The notes under the pieces were generated by a model. The model made no database searches. It was not told where the DNA came from and saw only the letters and a list, made by a program, of their open reading frames with translations. A stretch of DNA of 64,000 nt, taken from the NCBI GenBank assembly GCA_977017575.1, contig CDRNVI010000009.1:186001-250000 (forward strand), in the 5' to 3' direction. Made by a program: the position numbers and the translations under genes. This DNA comes from Paramoeba atlantica (taxonomy: Eukaryota > Discosea). Below are positions 50,518 to 60,820 of this stretch, piece after piece. Within the stretch, counting starts at the first letter, position 1. Every line of letters starts with the position of its first letter.

Positions 50518-50940
50518 ATGGCATGGAATGCTAGAGACGCACAGCAGCTAGATTGCCAGGCTAAGGTTGGGGTCCTGGAAATGTTATTAGACACTGTACA
50601 GGTGTTGATGCGAGTTGTTCCTTCCGCTCAGGACCTCTATGAAAAATTATCTTCGCCAGATCTGACAATGAAAGAGATGCATCAGACCCTACGCGTTGCA
50701 TTTTCTTCTCTTGATACTGATATTGAGACAGCTAAGCGTGCCCGTGTACAAGACTCCGAAGTTGGGTGGAGTTACGCGTTGGATTTCAGACAAATTTTTA
50801 TCAATTCAGTGCCTTGCACAGGGGCTCCCAACTGTTGCTCGGTTCATACAACGTCTTGCGCTGGTCCCCGCGTGGACACCCGTTCGCGACAGGGAGAGTC
50901 GACGCATCTCTCGGTAAGTGAATTTTATAATATTATTAGT
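50518..50940 (+). CDS. unrecognised ORF, possible Gag of a recombinase retroelement
   Basis: ATG 50518. The first ~80 residues are helical (VGVLEMLLDTVQVLMRVVPS, MKEMHQTLRVAFSSLDTDIE), then Cys-rich (TGAPNCCSVHTTSCAGPRVD). It sits 230 bp upstream of a tyrosine-recombinase fragment on the same strand, the position of gag in DIRS-like elements. No direct homology was recognised, so the function is inferred from place only. Confidence 0.35.
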
Positions 50941-51165
50941 TTGGTCAAATTGGTTTCTACGGAAAGTTTCAAATTCAATTGTAAAATAAAACGGGTAATA
51001 TGCAGTACAAATGTAGGTTGAAAGTGAAGTTTTTCGATATTTTTCGAATTCATTTTTTTTGAAGGAAATATGCAGGAGAAATAATTTCAATAGGAATTCG
51101 AACTTTTTTGGAAACATACTCCCTGTATTTCGGACCTTTTTCACTTTCTAAATGCTCTGTGCAAC

Positions 51166-51615
51166 GTGTACTACTTTGGCCTATTTGCTGCCAAAGAAGG
51201 GTTTGGGTGTTTCTTGTCGTATCAAGCATCTATTGGAAACTCAAAATCAACTCTTCAAGCCTACCGCAGTGCCTTACTATTTTATCAAGAGTGTCAGGAT
51301 TTCGACCTCGAGGCAGGTGAGCGCCCTTGGGCGTCAGACCGCCTCATACTTCGGGCAGTGGACGGGGCTGCCGTGGAGGGGGAATATAACAGAAGGCGAA
51401 AATGTCCACGAGGATACGTATCAGAAGGTATGCTCCAGGAGCTTGTACAATGGCTTCAACCAGGAGTCAATGGACCGCAGCTCGCAAGAGCATTTCGTGT
51501 ACAGTATTACGCTGCCCTTCGATCCTGCGAGGTGGAAAAATATGTGGAGGAGATCTACGCGGCGAAGGCTCGTGGTCGCACCTTCTCATCCGGCATGACA
51601 AAACAAAGCGATACT
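51166..51615 (+). pseudogene. tyrosine recombinase, N-terminal half
   Basis: A SAM-like core-binding region (STLQAYRSALLFYQECQDFD) is followed by RGYVSEGMLQELVQWL and QYYAALRSCEVEKYVEEI, where the Arg of ALRSCEV is the first catalytic residue of the family. The frame then runs into antisense retrotransposon sequence at about 51615, so the His-x2-Arg and Tyr part is gone. Probably from a DIRS- or Crypton-like element, cut by the insertion at 51616. Confidence 0.55.
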
Positions 51616-53464
51616 CAACAGACAGATGCTAGGGGTAGAGATGCTAACTTGTCAACGAATCGCTGCATTTTCGGAACTTGGCCCTCTACCCATTTTTGCT
51701 CTAGGACTGGATCCCGAGCTACGTAAGCCCCCAATAATTTCTGGCCATCGTAGCTATGCGTGATCTCCGTGTCTTTGAAGGCTGAGAATTGTTCCGCTTG
51801 ATGTGTACTCACCTGGCATTTGGCTTTATTTATTTTCAGACCGACTTTGGACAGCGAATTCAAAAGGAAGGAGAATGCATCCCGAACGTGTTCTGGGGCA
51901 CCTAGGAGGGTGACATCGTCAAGATAGGCCTTCAGTTTCACCCGATTTGCGAAGCGCCTCACTGTATCATCTAGGATTCATGTATTCATGAATGCCTCAC
52001 ATGTATCATCTAGGACATCATGTATTCCGATGGAAAAGAGGAATGTCGTTCGCCAAAGGGATCCCCTTGGCGAACACCGCGTGTGCTCGCGACGGTGTCC
52101 TGATGCGGGAGGATGAGTCGCCCGGGCATTGTGTAGCAGAAAAAGAAGTATCCAAGTAGGGGCTTGAATTTGGCCCCGGACTTTAAGGCGCTTCGTATGC
52201 TGTCTCGATAGAGACAATCGAAGGCGTTGGCGACATCTACTGACATAAGAACATTGGATGGGTCCGCGCTGAAATCTCGGCGGGAGTTGACATGATGGCA
52301 GTCGTGAGCGGTTCCTACCCCGTACTGAGTACCACGGAAGTGATTAGGAAGGAGGTGAGATATCGCTTGTGTTACGAAGGAACCCGCTAGTTTCACAAAT
52401 AGTTCACCCAGAGCAATTGGCCGGCACGGGGGAAGGGTCTGTTCTTCGTCGCTTTTACGGATTAGTATAAGCTTCGAAGTTGTTAAGGCCTCACGGAGAT
52501 CAGACGGTAAGGAATTTTCGACAATACCGTTAATGATCCAAAGGAGACAATGGTTCACTTCCCGGTCCTCTAATAGAGGGAAAAGAAGTTCTTTCGTCCA
52601 TCCGGAGGGACCCGGAGCGGACCCACGAGCTTGCCTTCGATTGGCTTCCTTGATCGCCTCGATTTTGACGTCAGCCCTTGGTACTGCGTCTGAGTCAGAC
52701 TCCATTTTGGGTCCTCTCGGGTGTAGATGTTCCGCCACGGCCTTGGCTTGTTCTCTTGTGAGCGGCTTTCTCTCCTTGGTGTCCAGGGCTCGTGCAGCTT
52801 TGCCGATTGCCCCCACCTTTAAGAAACGTAAGGCCCGGGTGGTTGGGTCACCGTGCTGGGACCCGAGATCGCAACGTTTTTTGATGTATTCCGGTTCGGC
52901 CTGCGTTGAGCGAAGTCGAAGTTCCTTTGCAAATTGTCTTTGAGTCAGCTTTTCGACTGGCAGAAAGAGGTAACGCTTGACTGCAGAGAGCAGCCGCCAG
53001 GCTTTAGTTTCTTTTCCGGAGAGGGTTGAGGAATCAAAGCCGGCACATATGTTTTGACACACATCCTTCCATCCTGGCAGTTGGGGAAAAGATAATTTCC
53101 TGAAGGTGGGTCTGTGCAGGAGGCTTAGATATCGGTCCAAATGGGTTTTCCCACATGCAGCCGGTGGGCGAACAACGCTAGTGAGAGGGAAGCCTTTTGC
53201 TTCTTTCACTAACTCAGGTGTTGTCGTCTCAATGGGATTCGGATCGGACATCGAGCCCGCGTGGGTCTGGATAGTTGCGAGGTCCAACGTACCTGTAGGC
53301 GAGAACTTTTTTCCTGGGGGACGGCCTCGCTTCGTTCCTGGACCAGGATTGCTCTCGATGCCACCTCGAATGAGTTGGGTGCGCACTTGTGCCTTGGACC
53401 AGCCCGAGTTGGCGATTAGGCTTTTGGTCGGAAGGAAACAAAAAAATCCAAAAATCCAAATCAT
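51615..53464 (-). pseudogene. ORF2: 2A-like leader and reverse transcriptase
   Basis: ATG 53464. MIWIFGFFCFLP is hydrophobic, followed by GGIESNPGPG at about residue 34, close to the 2A consensus D-x-E-x-NPGP with Gly for Asp. A basic patch (KRGRPPGKK) follows. RT motifs: SAPGPSGWTKELLF, CRPIALGE, SVDVANAFDCL, TRGVRQGDPFG, then after two frameshifts near 52050 and 51970, FLFSIGIHDVLDD and KLKAYLDDVTLLG. A ~30-bp duplication (GTATCATCTAGGA) accounts for one shift. No APE domain is visible before the RT. Confidence 0.7.
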
Positions 53465-54027
53465 TCCGGATCGCTCCGGATGGTCACTGGCAAGCCAGAC
53501 CCTTCACAGACAGATTTGGAAGTTCCGAGGCCGACGTCCTCTACCAGTTTCCGCTTGTCCAAGGCGGCACCAACGTGCTGTTGCCAACACGTTGCGTCGA
53601 CGAACTGCACGCCAACACGGCTTACCCAAGAGGTGTAAGCCGGGTTAGGGAGCTGGTTCCCTGAGGGGAGGGTCCGGGACGGTCCTCCGAGTACTGGGCC
53701 TAGTCGGTTATCAGCCCAGCCTCTTAGAGTGAGGCCGCCAGGAATATTGCGATGAGTGGGTTTGAACTCGCCGTCTGAGCACCATGTGCTTCAAACTTTG
53801 AGTTCTTGCCACTCCGCCACCTCCGCTCCTTTGGTGCGCACGCCGGGAGACGAAGGAAACACCAAACGGTGCCCATACGCTCCGAATGAAAGGCGCTCCA
53901 TGCGCTACCCATCTCCACATCGATGCCTAGCTGCTCACACAGTAGTGCTGGGAGGCATTGAGGTTCGAAATTCATTGGCACACGCACCGCGTTTTTCGAG
54001 GAGTGTATTCCATAAATCTGAATCGGG

Positions 54028-55368
54028 TCACCCGTGTCCTCTAGATCTCCGGGGGGGGAGGTGAAGCGAGGCTACCATATTAGCAGACTCGGAGAGCCCC
54101 CCTAAGCGCAGGTTCGGTGGAAGAATAGCCCCAGAGGAACTTTCCATGAGGGCGATCATGTGTTTTCGTAGGCCAATGGCTTTGCCGACTTCGGTTTTCA
54201 CCTCTTCAATCCGTGTCACAGGGCTCAAACCGTGGATACGAACCTGTCCAGATTGTTGTGGACCTAACGAGAGAGACACTGAGATGCCAGTATCAGTAGA
54301 AAGGGGTTCCTCCAGATCCTCATCCACCTCGATGTCTTCCGGGAATTCGATATCGACCCAGTTTTTTGATCTCATCTGGTTGTTTCGAAGCCTATCTTCG
54401 CTGGAGCGCCTTTCTCGCTGCCGAAGAGCTGCCAAGCCTGCGAAGTGCCTCGCTGCTAGCTCCACTAGCTCGTCCTCCGATTCTCTTAAGAGCGCCTTGT
54501 AGGCTTTTTGCTTTGCGAAGAGCAGATATTGACCTCGTCGTGCCAAGGATTTTTGGAGTTTCACCACATGAATTTCTTTGTAGTGAGTGTCTAGTTGTAG
54601 TTTGTCGTTGAAGGTTTTGTGGCATACCGAGCACGCGTGTCCTTCGCGCTCGATGACTTCTAGAGATTTCTGGGTCCGAATGAATTCCGACGCGCACGCC
54701 TGAAGGTATGCATGCTCCAAGTTACGCCGAAGTAAAAATTCCTCGAATTCCAGCTCGATTTTCTGTGTCTCGGCTGTGTGTTGTTTAAGAGCCCTTACCC
54801 AAGGACGAGGGTCGAACACTTGTTCGGCTTCCGGGGGGATGAACTTGCTTTTTACGAGTTGCAGCCGATCGTCGAAGCTTAAGATTTGTTTGGACGGGAG
54901 GGTCCGTTTTTGCCTTAAGTTCGTTACACCGTCTGCGTTGCCGGACCGCACTGCTGATGCGTACGTCGGAGGTGTTTGGCGCTTGGGTCCGGGGTTGGGC
55001 CACGCCGAGCTTTCGCTCCGTGGGTTGATGAATGAGTTTACATTTCTTTGGGGAGTGCCTGTTCCCCGCGGGGGTCGGGAGGGTTTGAAGCCAGATCCTC
55101 GAAAACAAGGCGGGCAACAAGTGAAACTGCTGCGTCGAGGCCCAAACATAGCCTGACACTGGTCGCATTTGCGTCGCGGGTTCTCGTGGTCCTCGCGGCG
55201 TATTAGTTTGTTGCAGAGGAGATTCACTTTCTCTTTCATTTCTTCCATTCCATCCGATTCGTCTTGTGATTCAAAACATCGGAGGCAGGTGCGGTGGGTT
55301 GGCTTTTCTGGCTTGAACGTCCGGCGACAAGAGCTGCATCGTCTCTTGCCCACCTGCCAAGGAAGCAT
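54028..55368 (-). CDS. ORF1: zinc-finger protein with C-terminal ubiquitin-like domain
   Basis: 447 codons, ATG 55368, which is 20 nt after the SL junction. Two C-x2-C-x13-C-x2-C knuckles (residues ~11-31 and ~69-89), a C2H2 finger C-x2-C-x12-H-x4-H (~246-267), a basic helical segment, an acidic patch (FPEDIEVDEDLEEPL), then residues ~365-440 with the strand-helix-strand order of ubiquitin (GQVRIHGLSPVTRIEEVKTE; PPNLRLGGLSES; MVASLHLPP). It ends RRSRGHG, recalling the Arg-Gly-Gly tail of ubiquitin. Probably nucleic-acid binding and RNP-forming. The ubiquitin-like assignment is by pattern only. Confidence 0.65.
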   Translation of the reverse strand: MLPWQVGKRRCSSCRRTFKPEKPTHRTCLRCFESQDESDGMEEMKEKVNLLCNKLIRREDHENPRRKCDQCQAMFGPRRSSFTCCPPCFRGSGFKPSRPPRGTGTPQRNVNSFINPRSESSAWPNPGPKRQTPPTYASAVRSGNADGVTNLRQKRTLPSKQILSFDDRLQLVKSKFIPPEAEQVFDPRPWVRALKQHTAETQKIELEFEEFLLRRNLEHAYLQACASEFIRTQKSLEVIEREGHACSVCHKTFNDKLQLDTHYKEIHVVKLQKSLARRGQYLLFAKQKAYKALLRESEDELVELAARHFAGLAALRQRERRSSEDRLRNNQMRSKNWVDIEFPEDIEVDEDLEEPLSTDTGISVSLSLGPQQSGQVRIHGLSPVTRIEEVKTEVGKAIGLRKHMIALMESSSGAILPPNLRLGGLSESANMVASLHLPPRRSRGHG

Positions 55369-55388
55369 AGATGAGAGAATAAAAGAAA

Positions 55389-55427
55389 CAACAAGGTACA
55401 GAAACTGTATCTTTATCGTTAAAGACG
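55389..55427 (-). other. relic spliced leader
   Basis: GATACAGTTTCTGTACC-TTGTTG preceded by AACGATAAA; a second partial leader (TTTAACGATAAAGACG) lies immediately upstream (55427-55440). It is followed at once by the ORF1 leader TTTCTTTTATTC. Confidence 0.75.
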
Positions 55428-55538
55428 TCTTTATCGTTAAACAGACTTTCGTACTAAGTACGGATAGTACGGTATTAGGTACGGTACTATCGTACTAGGT
55501 AAATGTGTGTGTAGTAGACGTCAGCAATGTAATAATAT

Positions 55539-55610
55539 AATAGCGCACGCTGCGGTACAAAATTGGTACCGTAGGGGCGTGCGTTAAGTGGGCTTTGGGG
55601 ATTACAAAAA
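55539..55610 (+). pseudogene. 3' tail copy of the APE-type non-LTR element
   Basis: IAHAAVQNWYRRGVR and stop, then GTGGGCTTTGGGG, matching the end of the 35456 frame and the start of its UTR. The 5' truncation leaves 16 codons. Confidence 0.7.
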
Positions 55611-55794
55611 ACTGTAATAATGCCTTTGAAGTACAAATTGCAAATTATGCGTAGAAACCACACGCTCGGTGCAAGTGGTTATATACTTGTAGCTGTCGTA
55701 CACACTTCGTTTATGAGAACAGCCGACTACTACTGATAAAAACGTACGCATACTACATTTTGTACATTACAGTATAATAAACTCATAGCAGGTA

Positions 55795-56556
55795 ATGAAT
55801 GAGCCTGTTGATAATCTTGAATACGGAACGGTGTATGGAACCGCCTTTGCCCACCAGCCTTATCCCATGCAACTACGGACTCTTGACCCTATCATGGTAG
55901 CAAGCCGCCTTCACCTAAAAACTCTTCATGATGTTGCAACTCAACGAAATTATATGTGGGGAAAGAAATGCATCACCGTGCTTACTAGTAGTCAAGAATT
56001 TATGCAGGCGACTAACTTTGAAGCCTTTCACGGTAAACTTGGATCAGGATCAGGATCTAAGTGGCGGGATCATCTAGTTGAGCTTTCTTCGTACGGAGTA
56101 TTGCGTAGAGTACATGATTTTCGTACCGATTCTCGTCTTTATCTGCGATATTTTGAGGTTCCGAAAGATGAAGTTTCATCACGAAGCATCGTGGATGGTA
56201 CTTTGATCAACGAAAGATGTGCGACTCCTCCCAGTCTAAACTGCCCTGGTCTAGCTGAGGTGATTCATGTTACATCATGCTTTCCGAGTGGATTTTTTTT
56301 GACAGCAGACATTCGCCACTTTTTCCATCAAATTCGGATCCCAACGGCTGTAGGTCGTCTCTTCTCAATAAAATGTAAGGATGAAACTTTCGAATTACAA
56401 GTTCTTCCAATCGGATTTTCGTGCGCACCCTATCTTGCGCAATGCCTTGCGTGGATAGTGGTCTTGGAAGCTTGCCCTACAGGTTATGAGATGGTACATG
56501 TCCGAAGCGCATCTGACCCACCTCCGGGGACATGTTCTTTAGGACGCCTTTTATGA
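55795..56556 (+). pseudogene. reverse transcriptase (recombinase-retroelement type), N-terminal part
   Basis: 254 codons. GVLRRVHDFRTDSRLY and RYFEVPKDEVSSRSIVDGTL match the primer-grip side of DIRS/Ngaro/VIPER-like RTs. FFLTADIRHFFHQIRIP carries the first catalytic Asp; LPIGFSCAPYLAQCLAW is the following motif. The frame ends before the D-D motif, so it is truncated. ATG at 55795. Confidence 0.6.
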
Positions 56557-56682
56557 AACTGAAAATAATCTAAGATTCTAGTTAAGAAACTTATTCAACA
56601 GAATATCTAAGAGCCACTCCGCCATATTGTAGAAATCATGTCCATGTTACTAGGTCTTTAAAAATTATCATGTTGATTGCTT

Positions 56683-57190
56683 TTAAAATTCGGTGAGATT
56701 AATCTCCATTCCCAAAACGTGCGCTTCTTGCGTTGGGGCGAGAGTCATATCGTCCAAGGCCAATCTCGTACTTATCGCTCTTGATCTAAATTCTGAGCAG
56801 CGCCTCTCTAAGTCTTCTTTCGTATTTGCGTAAATGAAAAAATTGTCAACCCATGCTAGACCTAAACCACGAACAAGACGGTTCGATGCGCGTTGCGCTA
56901 TGGCCGGAGCCCATGACCAACCCATGGGCATCGAGGTGAATTGTACCGAAGAGTATGTACCGCGCGCCCGGCCTAGGTGAGCTCCAAAGAAAGGACGTAT
57001 AGAGGGGTGCATTTCAAACTGGTAGAAGTAACTTTTTGCGTCTGTTTGAGTCATCCAGTTTGCGCTCAAAATCTCGCTAATAACCGTTTGAATGCGAGGT
57101 AAGTGCATATCGGGAGGCTTTTCGAACGCGCGAATTAATTTTCTGCAATCAGCCACGAGTCGAAGTCGGGCATCTTTCTTGGGGACCGTA
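56683..57190 (-). pseudogene. reverse transcriptase fragment with WVDN motif
   Basis: TVPKKDARLRLVADCRKLIR, then MTQTDAKSYFYQFEMHPSIR (first Asp), SMPMGWSWAPAIAQRASNRL and LAWVDNFFIYANT, where Asp-Asn replaces Asp-Asp. Ends HVLGMEINLTEF. The same RT type as the plus-strand fragment at 55795 but from a different copy. The 5' side is cut at the SL-headed structured sequence. Confidence 0.6.
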
Positions 57191-57191
57191 A

Positions 57192-57475
57192 AGTTTCTGT
57201 ACCTTGTTGGTACTTAACCTTAGTTTATCCTTTCTTTCCCCGGCAACGGGCATACTCTTACTGTATTTTCATGCCCGTTGCCGGCCGGCGCTAAGGCTGG
57301 AACTGTCCCCCTTTATCGCTGAAGCAGGGGAAGCGTCTCCATCCCTTCACCCTTCCCCGACTCACTCCCCTGGAGTGAGTGCTTCTCCCTCTCGGCTTCT
57401 TTCCTCCCGACCCGTACCTCTCCGAGAGGGCTAGGCGTCACGGTGACCTCCCTTGAGGACCACTAGACGCGTCCC
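57192..57475 (+). ncRNA. conserved structured block, copy 2, with SL at its 5' end
   Basis: AGTTTCTGTACCTTGTTG (57192-57209), then the block homologous to 11064-10800. Stems CCGGCAACGG/CCGTTGCCGG (57240-57249 with 57275-57284), CTCACTCC/GGAGTGAG (57361-57379) and a CCTC-CCTT-GAGG hairpin near 57452. Homology to copy 1 ends about 57475. No ORF. Confidence 0.55.
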
Positions 57476-57616
57476 TCGCTGCCCGCGAGAAAGAGGAAAT
57501 GTTAAAAATGGCAGAAAATGACAATGCAATTTACATTTGCACGACTGGTAAAATATTTTACTTGTCCTTTACAAAAAAATAGGAAATCTAAGTTTTCAGC
57601 ATTTTTTGGAAATTTT

Positions 57617-57705
57617 GATACCCCCGTGACTTTGCACATCAGGAAATTTTCAAAAACAGAAAAATGTGCAAAGTCAGGGGGGATGCAAAGTCAGGGGGTA
57701 CTAAC
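57617..57705. mobile_element. 89-bp MITE, word GTGACTTTGCA
   Basis: GATACCCCCGTGACTTTGCA at left; ATGTGCAAAGTCAGGGGG and TGCAAAGTCAGGGGGTA at right. Same layout as family A but shorter, with a TACCCCC tip. Confidence 0.7.
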
Positions 57706-58071
57706 GGTAATTTTTTTCTGAAAAATTAGGAATGGCGTTTATAGAAATTAAAACTGGTCGCCAGTACATCCAGTGAGTGGTCATCGCTCATCTCCCACAG
57801 CCTTTGGTAAAATAGACGAGACCGTGTGATAGGGGCGATCTCGCCGTCGTTCCGGTAAACTCTTGTACTTGGTGGTTTACTTAGCTGCGTACGTGGGATT
57901 GAACTGTCTTCGTTGTGTTGCTTATGGGCAACTGCTGCTATTTCAGCGGAGTTTTGTACTAATATAGGCTCTGGATTCGGTTCAATTAATGTATTCTATC
58001 AAAATTTAAATTTCCTATTTTAACTGGAAGATTATCTACCAAAAACTTTCGCAACGTCAATGCAGCACTTT

Positions 58072-59025
58072 TCATAGAAGTTCGGTCGCATCTTGTAGCC
58101 CCAGAGCCATTGCCACCTCTAGCCTGGGAAGATACAGGGGTATCCATAAAATTTCGAGATCTTTGTGTTTCGCTAGGGCTTGAATTATCGATAAAGGAGC
58201 GCCTTGGGATAGAAGCGACACCGATGCCCCCCTTTTGACAGAATGCGCCGATAGAGAGGGGTTGACGCATTTCAAGACCGCGTTTGCTCTGGCTGTCGTA
58301 AGATTCTAAATTTTTTTCTCCAAGCTTAGAACCTCCATCTGTGTCTTGAAAATGCGAAATTCGTTGGCATTGCACTTTACCGGCACGGCCGTCCCCACTC
58401 GGAAGGGGTCCCCTTTTTGAACGGGAAAAACTACGGGTTTGATTCTCTTTTCCTCGTTTACTATTTCCAAGTCCTTCCTTCGGAGATGAACGACATCGTC
58501 TATCCGACTGCATGTTTTCCACGCCGGGAGTAATCCTACTCCTTCTTGCCGGAGCATCCATTCGTAGGCCTCGTCTATTTCTTCCCTCTTGGCGGGAGGG
58601 GCTTGGTGTTCGGGAATTAGTGCCCCTTTCCGACAGAGTGCTCGCATATAAGATTTTACTACCGTGGCATCCATGGACCCTCCTGTTCGAAAGATTATTT
58701 GGATTAAGAATTTTGCGTAAGTGTGTGCTGTTTGCGTACTGATGAGAGGTTTCTGCGTTTGCGGATGTACCGTTCTTTGCTTCGCTTCTAAAAAACACAC
58801 CACGCACCACTCCTCGGTTGGGCAATCCTCTCCCAATGTTTCCTTCCACGTCAGAAACTGCTTGTACACGCTTGATAGATGATTCCATCGACCTTCTGAT
58901 TTTTCGTTGAGCAGTTGTTTTTGACCCGGTTCTATCAATTCCCGCACGCTTATATCGGGAATCAAGGCTCTGGTCTCGCAGTTTCCTTCTATCCGATCGA
59001 GAAACAGCCCTGTCGTGTGTGTCAT
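58072..59025 (-). pseudogene. tyrosine recombinase with one in-frame TAG
   Basis: ATG 59025. Core-binding domain (SSVYKQFLTWKETLGEDCPT; TAHTYAKFLIQIIFR), then LLPAWKTCSRIDDVVHLRRK with the catalytic Arg. A TAG at 58306 interrupts the frame after LEKKI; the same frame continues with ANAVLKCVNPSLSAHSVKRG, the His-x2-Lys/Arg motif, and IIQALAKHKDLEILWIPLYL, with the Tyr near PLYLPR. Length ~318 codons is normal. Without the stop it would be a complete recombinase of the DIRS/Ngaro type. Confidence 0.65.
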
Positions 59026-59207
59026 ATTTTTTGTTTTTGATCTCGCTATGATACCAGTTATGGCCCGTCGGCTTGTGGATGGCTGAGTGTACTCCTCGCG
59101 ATGATGATAAAAAGTATCCGCCTTCTGTACGGTTGGTTCTTGGTAGTCTTCTTCCTCCCCTAAACGAGTTAAAGAAATTTCTATCAGTGTTTTTTAGCGA
59201 AAACGTT

Positions 59208-59285
59208 CAACAAGGTACAGAAACTGTATCTTTATCGCTAAAACTTTATATTTATAGAAACTGTATCTTTATCGTTAAAACTTTA
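59208..59285 (-). other. relic spliced leader, one complete and one partial copy in tandem
   Basis: Complete copy 59246-59208 (AAGTTTTAACG-like start, GATACAGTTTCTGTACC, end TTGTTG); 39 nt if it begins at AAG. A second partial copy ends at TTTCT (59285-59256). It lies ~180 nt upstream of the recombinase ATG at 59025. Confidence 0.75.
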
Positions 59286-59586
59286 TATTTTAAATTTGAA
59301 GCGAAAACGTTCTACTGGTACAAAGGAAATATGAAAATTTTACATTTATTGAAAGAGACGGAAGACCAAAATTACTTACTCAAGTTTCAAGAACACGAAT
59401 CATAATTTGAAGAAATTATGTGCCCCGGAGGCCAAATTTCAAAACGTGGACTATTAGATGATGATGCATTGGGCCTTTTGACTCCGAAAAGTTATGGCCC
59501 CTCAACTCCCCAAACGGGTAGCCCGAATACGTCTGGCGGCGTATCCGGAGAGCCAGCCATAGGCTATGGCTGACCTCCGCTTGGAG

Positions 59587-60140
59587 AGAAATTAGATTTC
59601 CAAATATTATCCTCCAATAAAGGAAGCCAATAATTAACAGCTCGGATAGGAGGGGTTCGATACTCCCCAACATGGTTTAACAAGTTAAACCACGACCCTG
59701 CCTAAATTTAAATTGTTGTGTGGATACTGCCCTAGTTTTCTGACGTCTTGTTGACGACGGGAAGCTCGGCGGGAAGGGCTAAGCTCGGAAGGATGCGCGG
59801 CGGGGACCGCGGGGAGAAGCATGGCGGGGAGAGCGGTGGGGAGAACGGCAGGGAGGGCGGCGGGGGACGAGAAGGGGGGCGAGTAGGGAGCCAACGGGGG
59901 GGGGGGCGCAGGGAGCGAGCAAGGGGCGAGCAGGGAGCAAACAGGGTGGCGAGCAGGGCGGCCATCAGGGGGCGAGCAGGGCCGCGGGCAGGGCGGTGCA
60001 CGGAGGGCGAGGAGGGCGGCACACGATCGGGGGAGGGCGACGCACGAGGGGGGAGGGAAGAGCGCGAGCAGGGGCGGTAAACAGGGGCGAACAGCGGCGG
60101 CGAGCAGGGCGGGGAGCAGGGGACGCGCATGGTGGCGGCG
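59587..60140. repeat. repeat R1, inverted copy, plus G-rich GCGAGCAGGG repeat
   Basis: 59600-59665 is the inverse of 13085-13140 (AATAAAGGAAGCCAATAATT). 59724 has CCCTAGTTTTCTGACGTC. 59750-60140 is purine-rich with GGCGAGCAGGGNGG units. Frames across it are compositional. Confidence 0.6.
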
Positions 60141-60820
60141 CTGGGGGTTAAGGGGGAACGATGAAAAGAAAGTTTACGCCTAAGGGCATCATCAAAGTAA
60201 AAGCAAAAAAAACAAGGTACAAAAAATATTCCTTAAGTTCCGTTTCTACGGTACTTTCACCTCCTTTATCCCAAATGTTTGATCAAAATATTTTTGTTTC
60301 ATTTTTCAAAACGGTGCCATCAGTGAGGGCATAGCACAAACGTTTTTAGATTTTTACATTTTTCTTTAAGAAGAAATCAACTTTTTTGAAGAGAACTTCT
60401 TCTGAAGGCTATCCTAATTTATGTGCTAGTAATACGAATTCGTCAAGGGCACGCAAAAACTTGCTTCCAACTTTTGAACATCTGGTCTACTGCAATGTTG
60501 TACGCAACCTGGATGCTAAAATTCATGTCCATAGCTGCATACATACTGTACAGTCGCAATCGCTACAACCCGGTACTAGAACTCCCTTGTGGCTTTGCAG
60601 GCCTTGAAGAATGCTTTAAAGAATTTTGCTTTGCTTTCTTCTCCAGTTCATCTTGCCGTTTTGTATTCGTTTTCAAGAATGTTTGATACAACGGAGAATT
60701 TACGTCGTAAATCATTGAGCAACAAATAAGAGGGTAAAATATTGTACAAAAAAGCGTCTAGAGAATGCACGTATTCGGAAAGTCCAAAAATAGTAATTTA
60801 GAAAGTGCATTTATTAAAAA
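60141..60820. other. no secure gene
   Basis: A frame at 60423-60686 is hydrophobic (AMLYATWMLKFMSIAAYILY) and could be a membrane fragment, but it begins and ends arbitrarily. An SL-like AACAAGGTACAAAAAA at 60207 is too short to judge. Confidence 0.3.

Larger units (their letters stand above)
51616..55427 (-). mobile_element. SL-headed two-ORF non-LTR retrotransposon
   Basis: On the minus strand: SL relic (55427-55389), a ~20-nt pyrimidine-rich leader, ORF1 (55368-54028), a ~560-nt spacer, ORF2 (53464-51615, two frameshifts). It inserts into the recombinase gene at about 51615. The 5' end coincides with the SL, so the template was a trans-spliced mRNA and the copy is full length at that side. 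Confidence 0.65.

Noticed and set aside
55389-55427. SLACS/CRE-type insertion into an SL RNA gene
   Set aside because: Such elements cut inside the leader exon and leave its halves on each side. Here the leader ends exactly at its 3' junction and precedes several unrelated sequences, which fits retroposed trans-spliced RNA better.
57986-58888. 300-codon minus frame rich in Ser/Arg
   Set aside because: Out-of-frame reading of the tyrosine recombinase; the recombinase motifs lie in the other frame.
59640-59670. tRNA-like T-loop (GGTTCGATACTCC)
   Set aside because: No acceptor, D or anticodon arms could be fitted around it.
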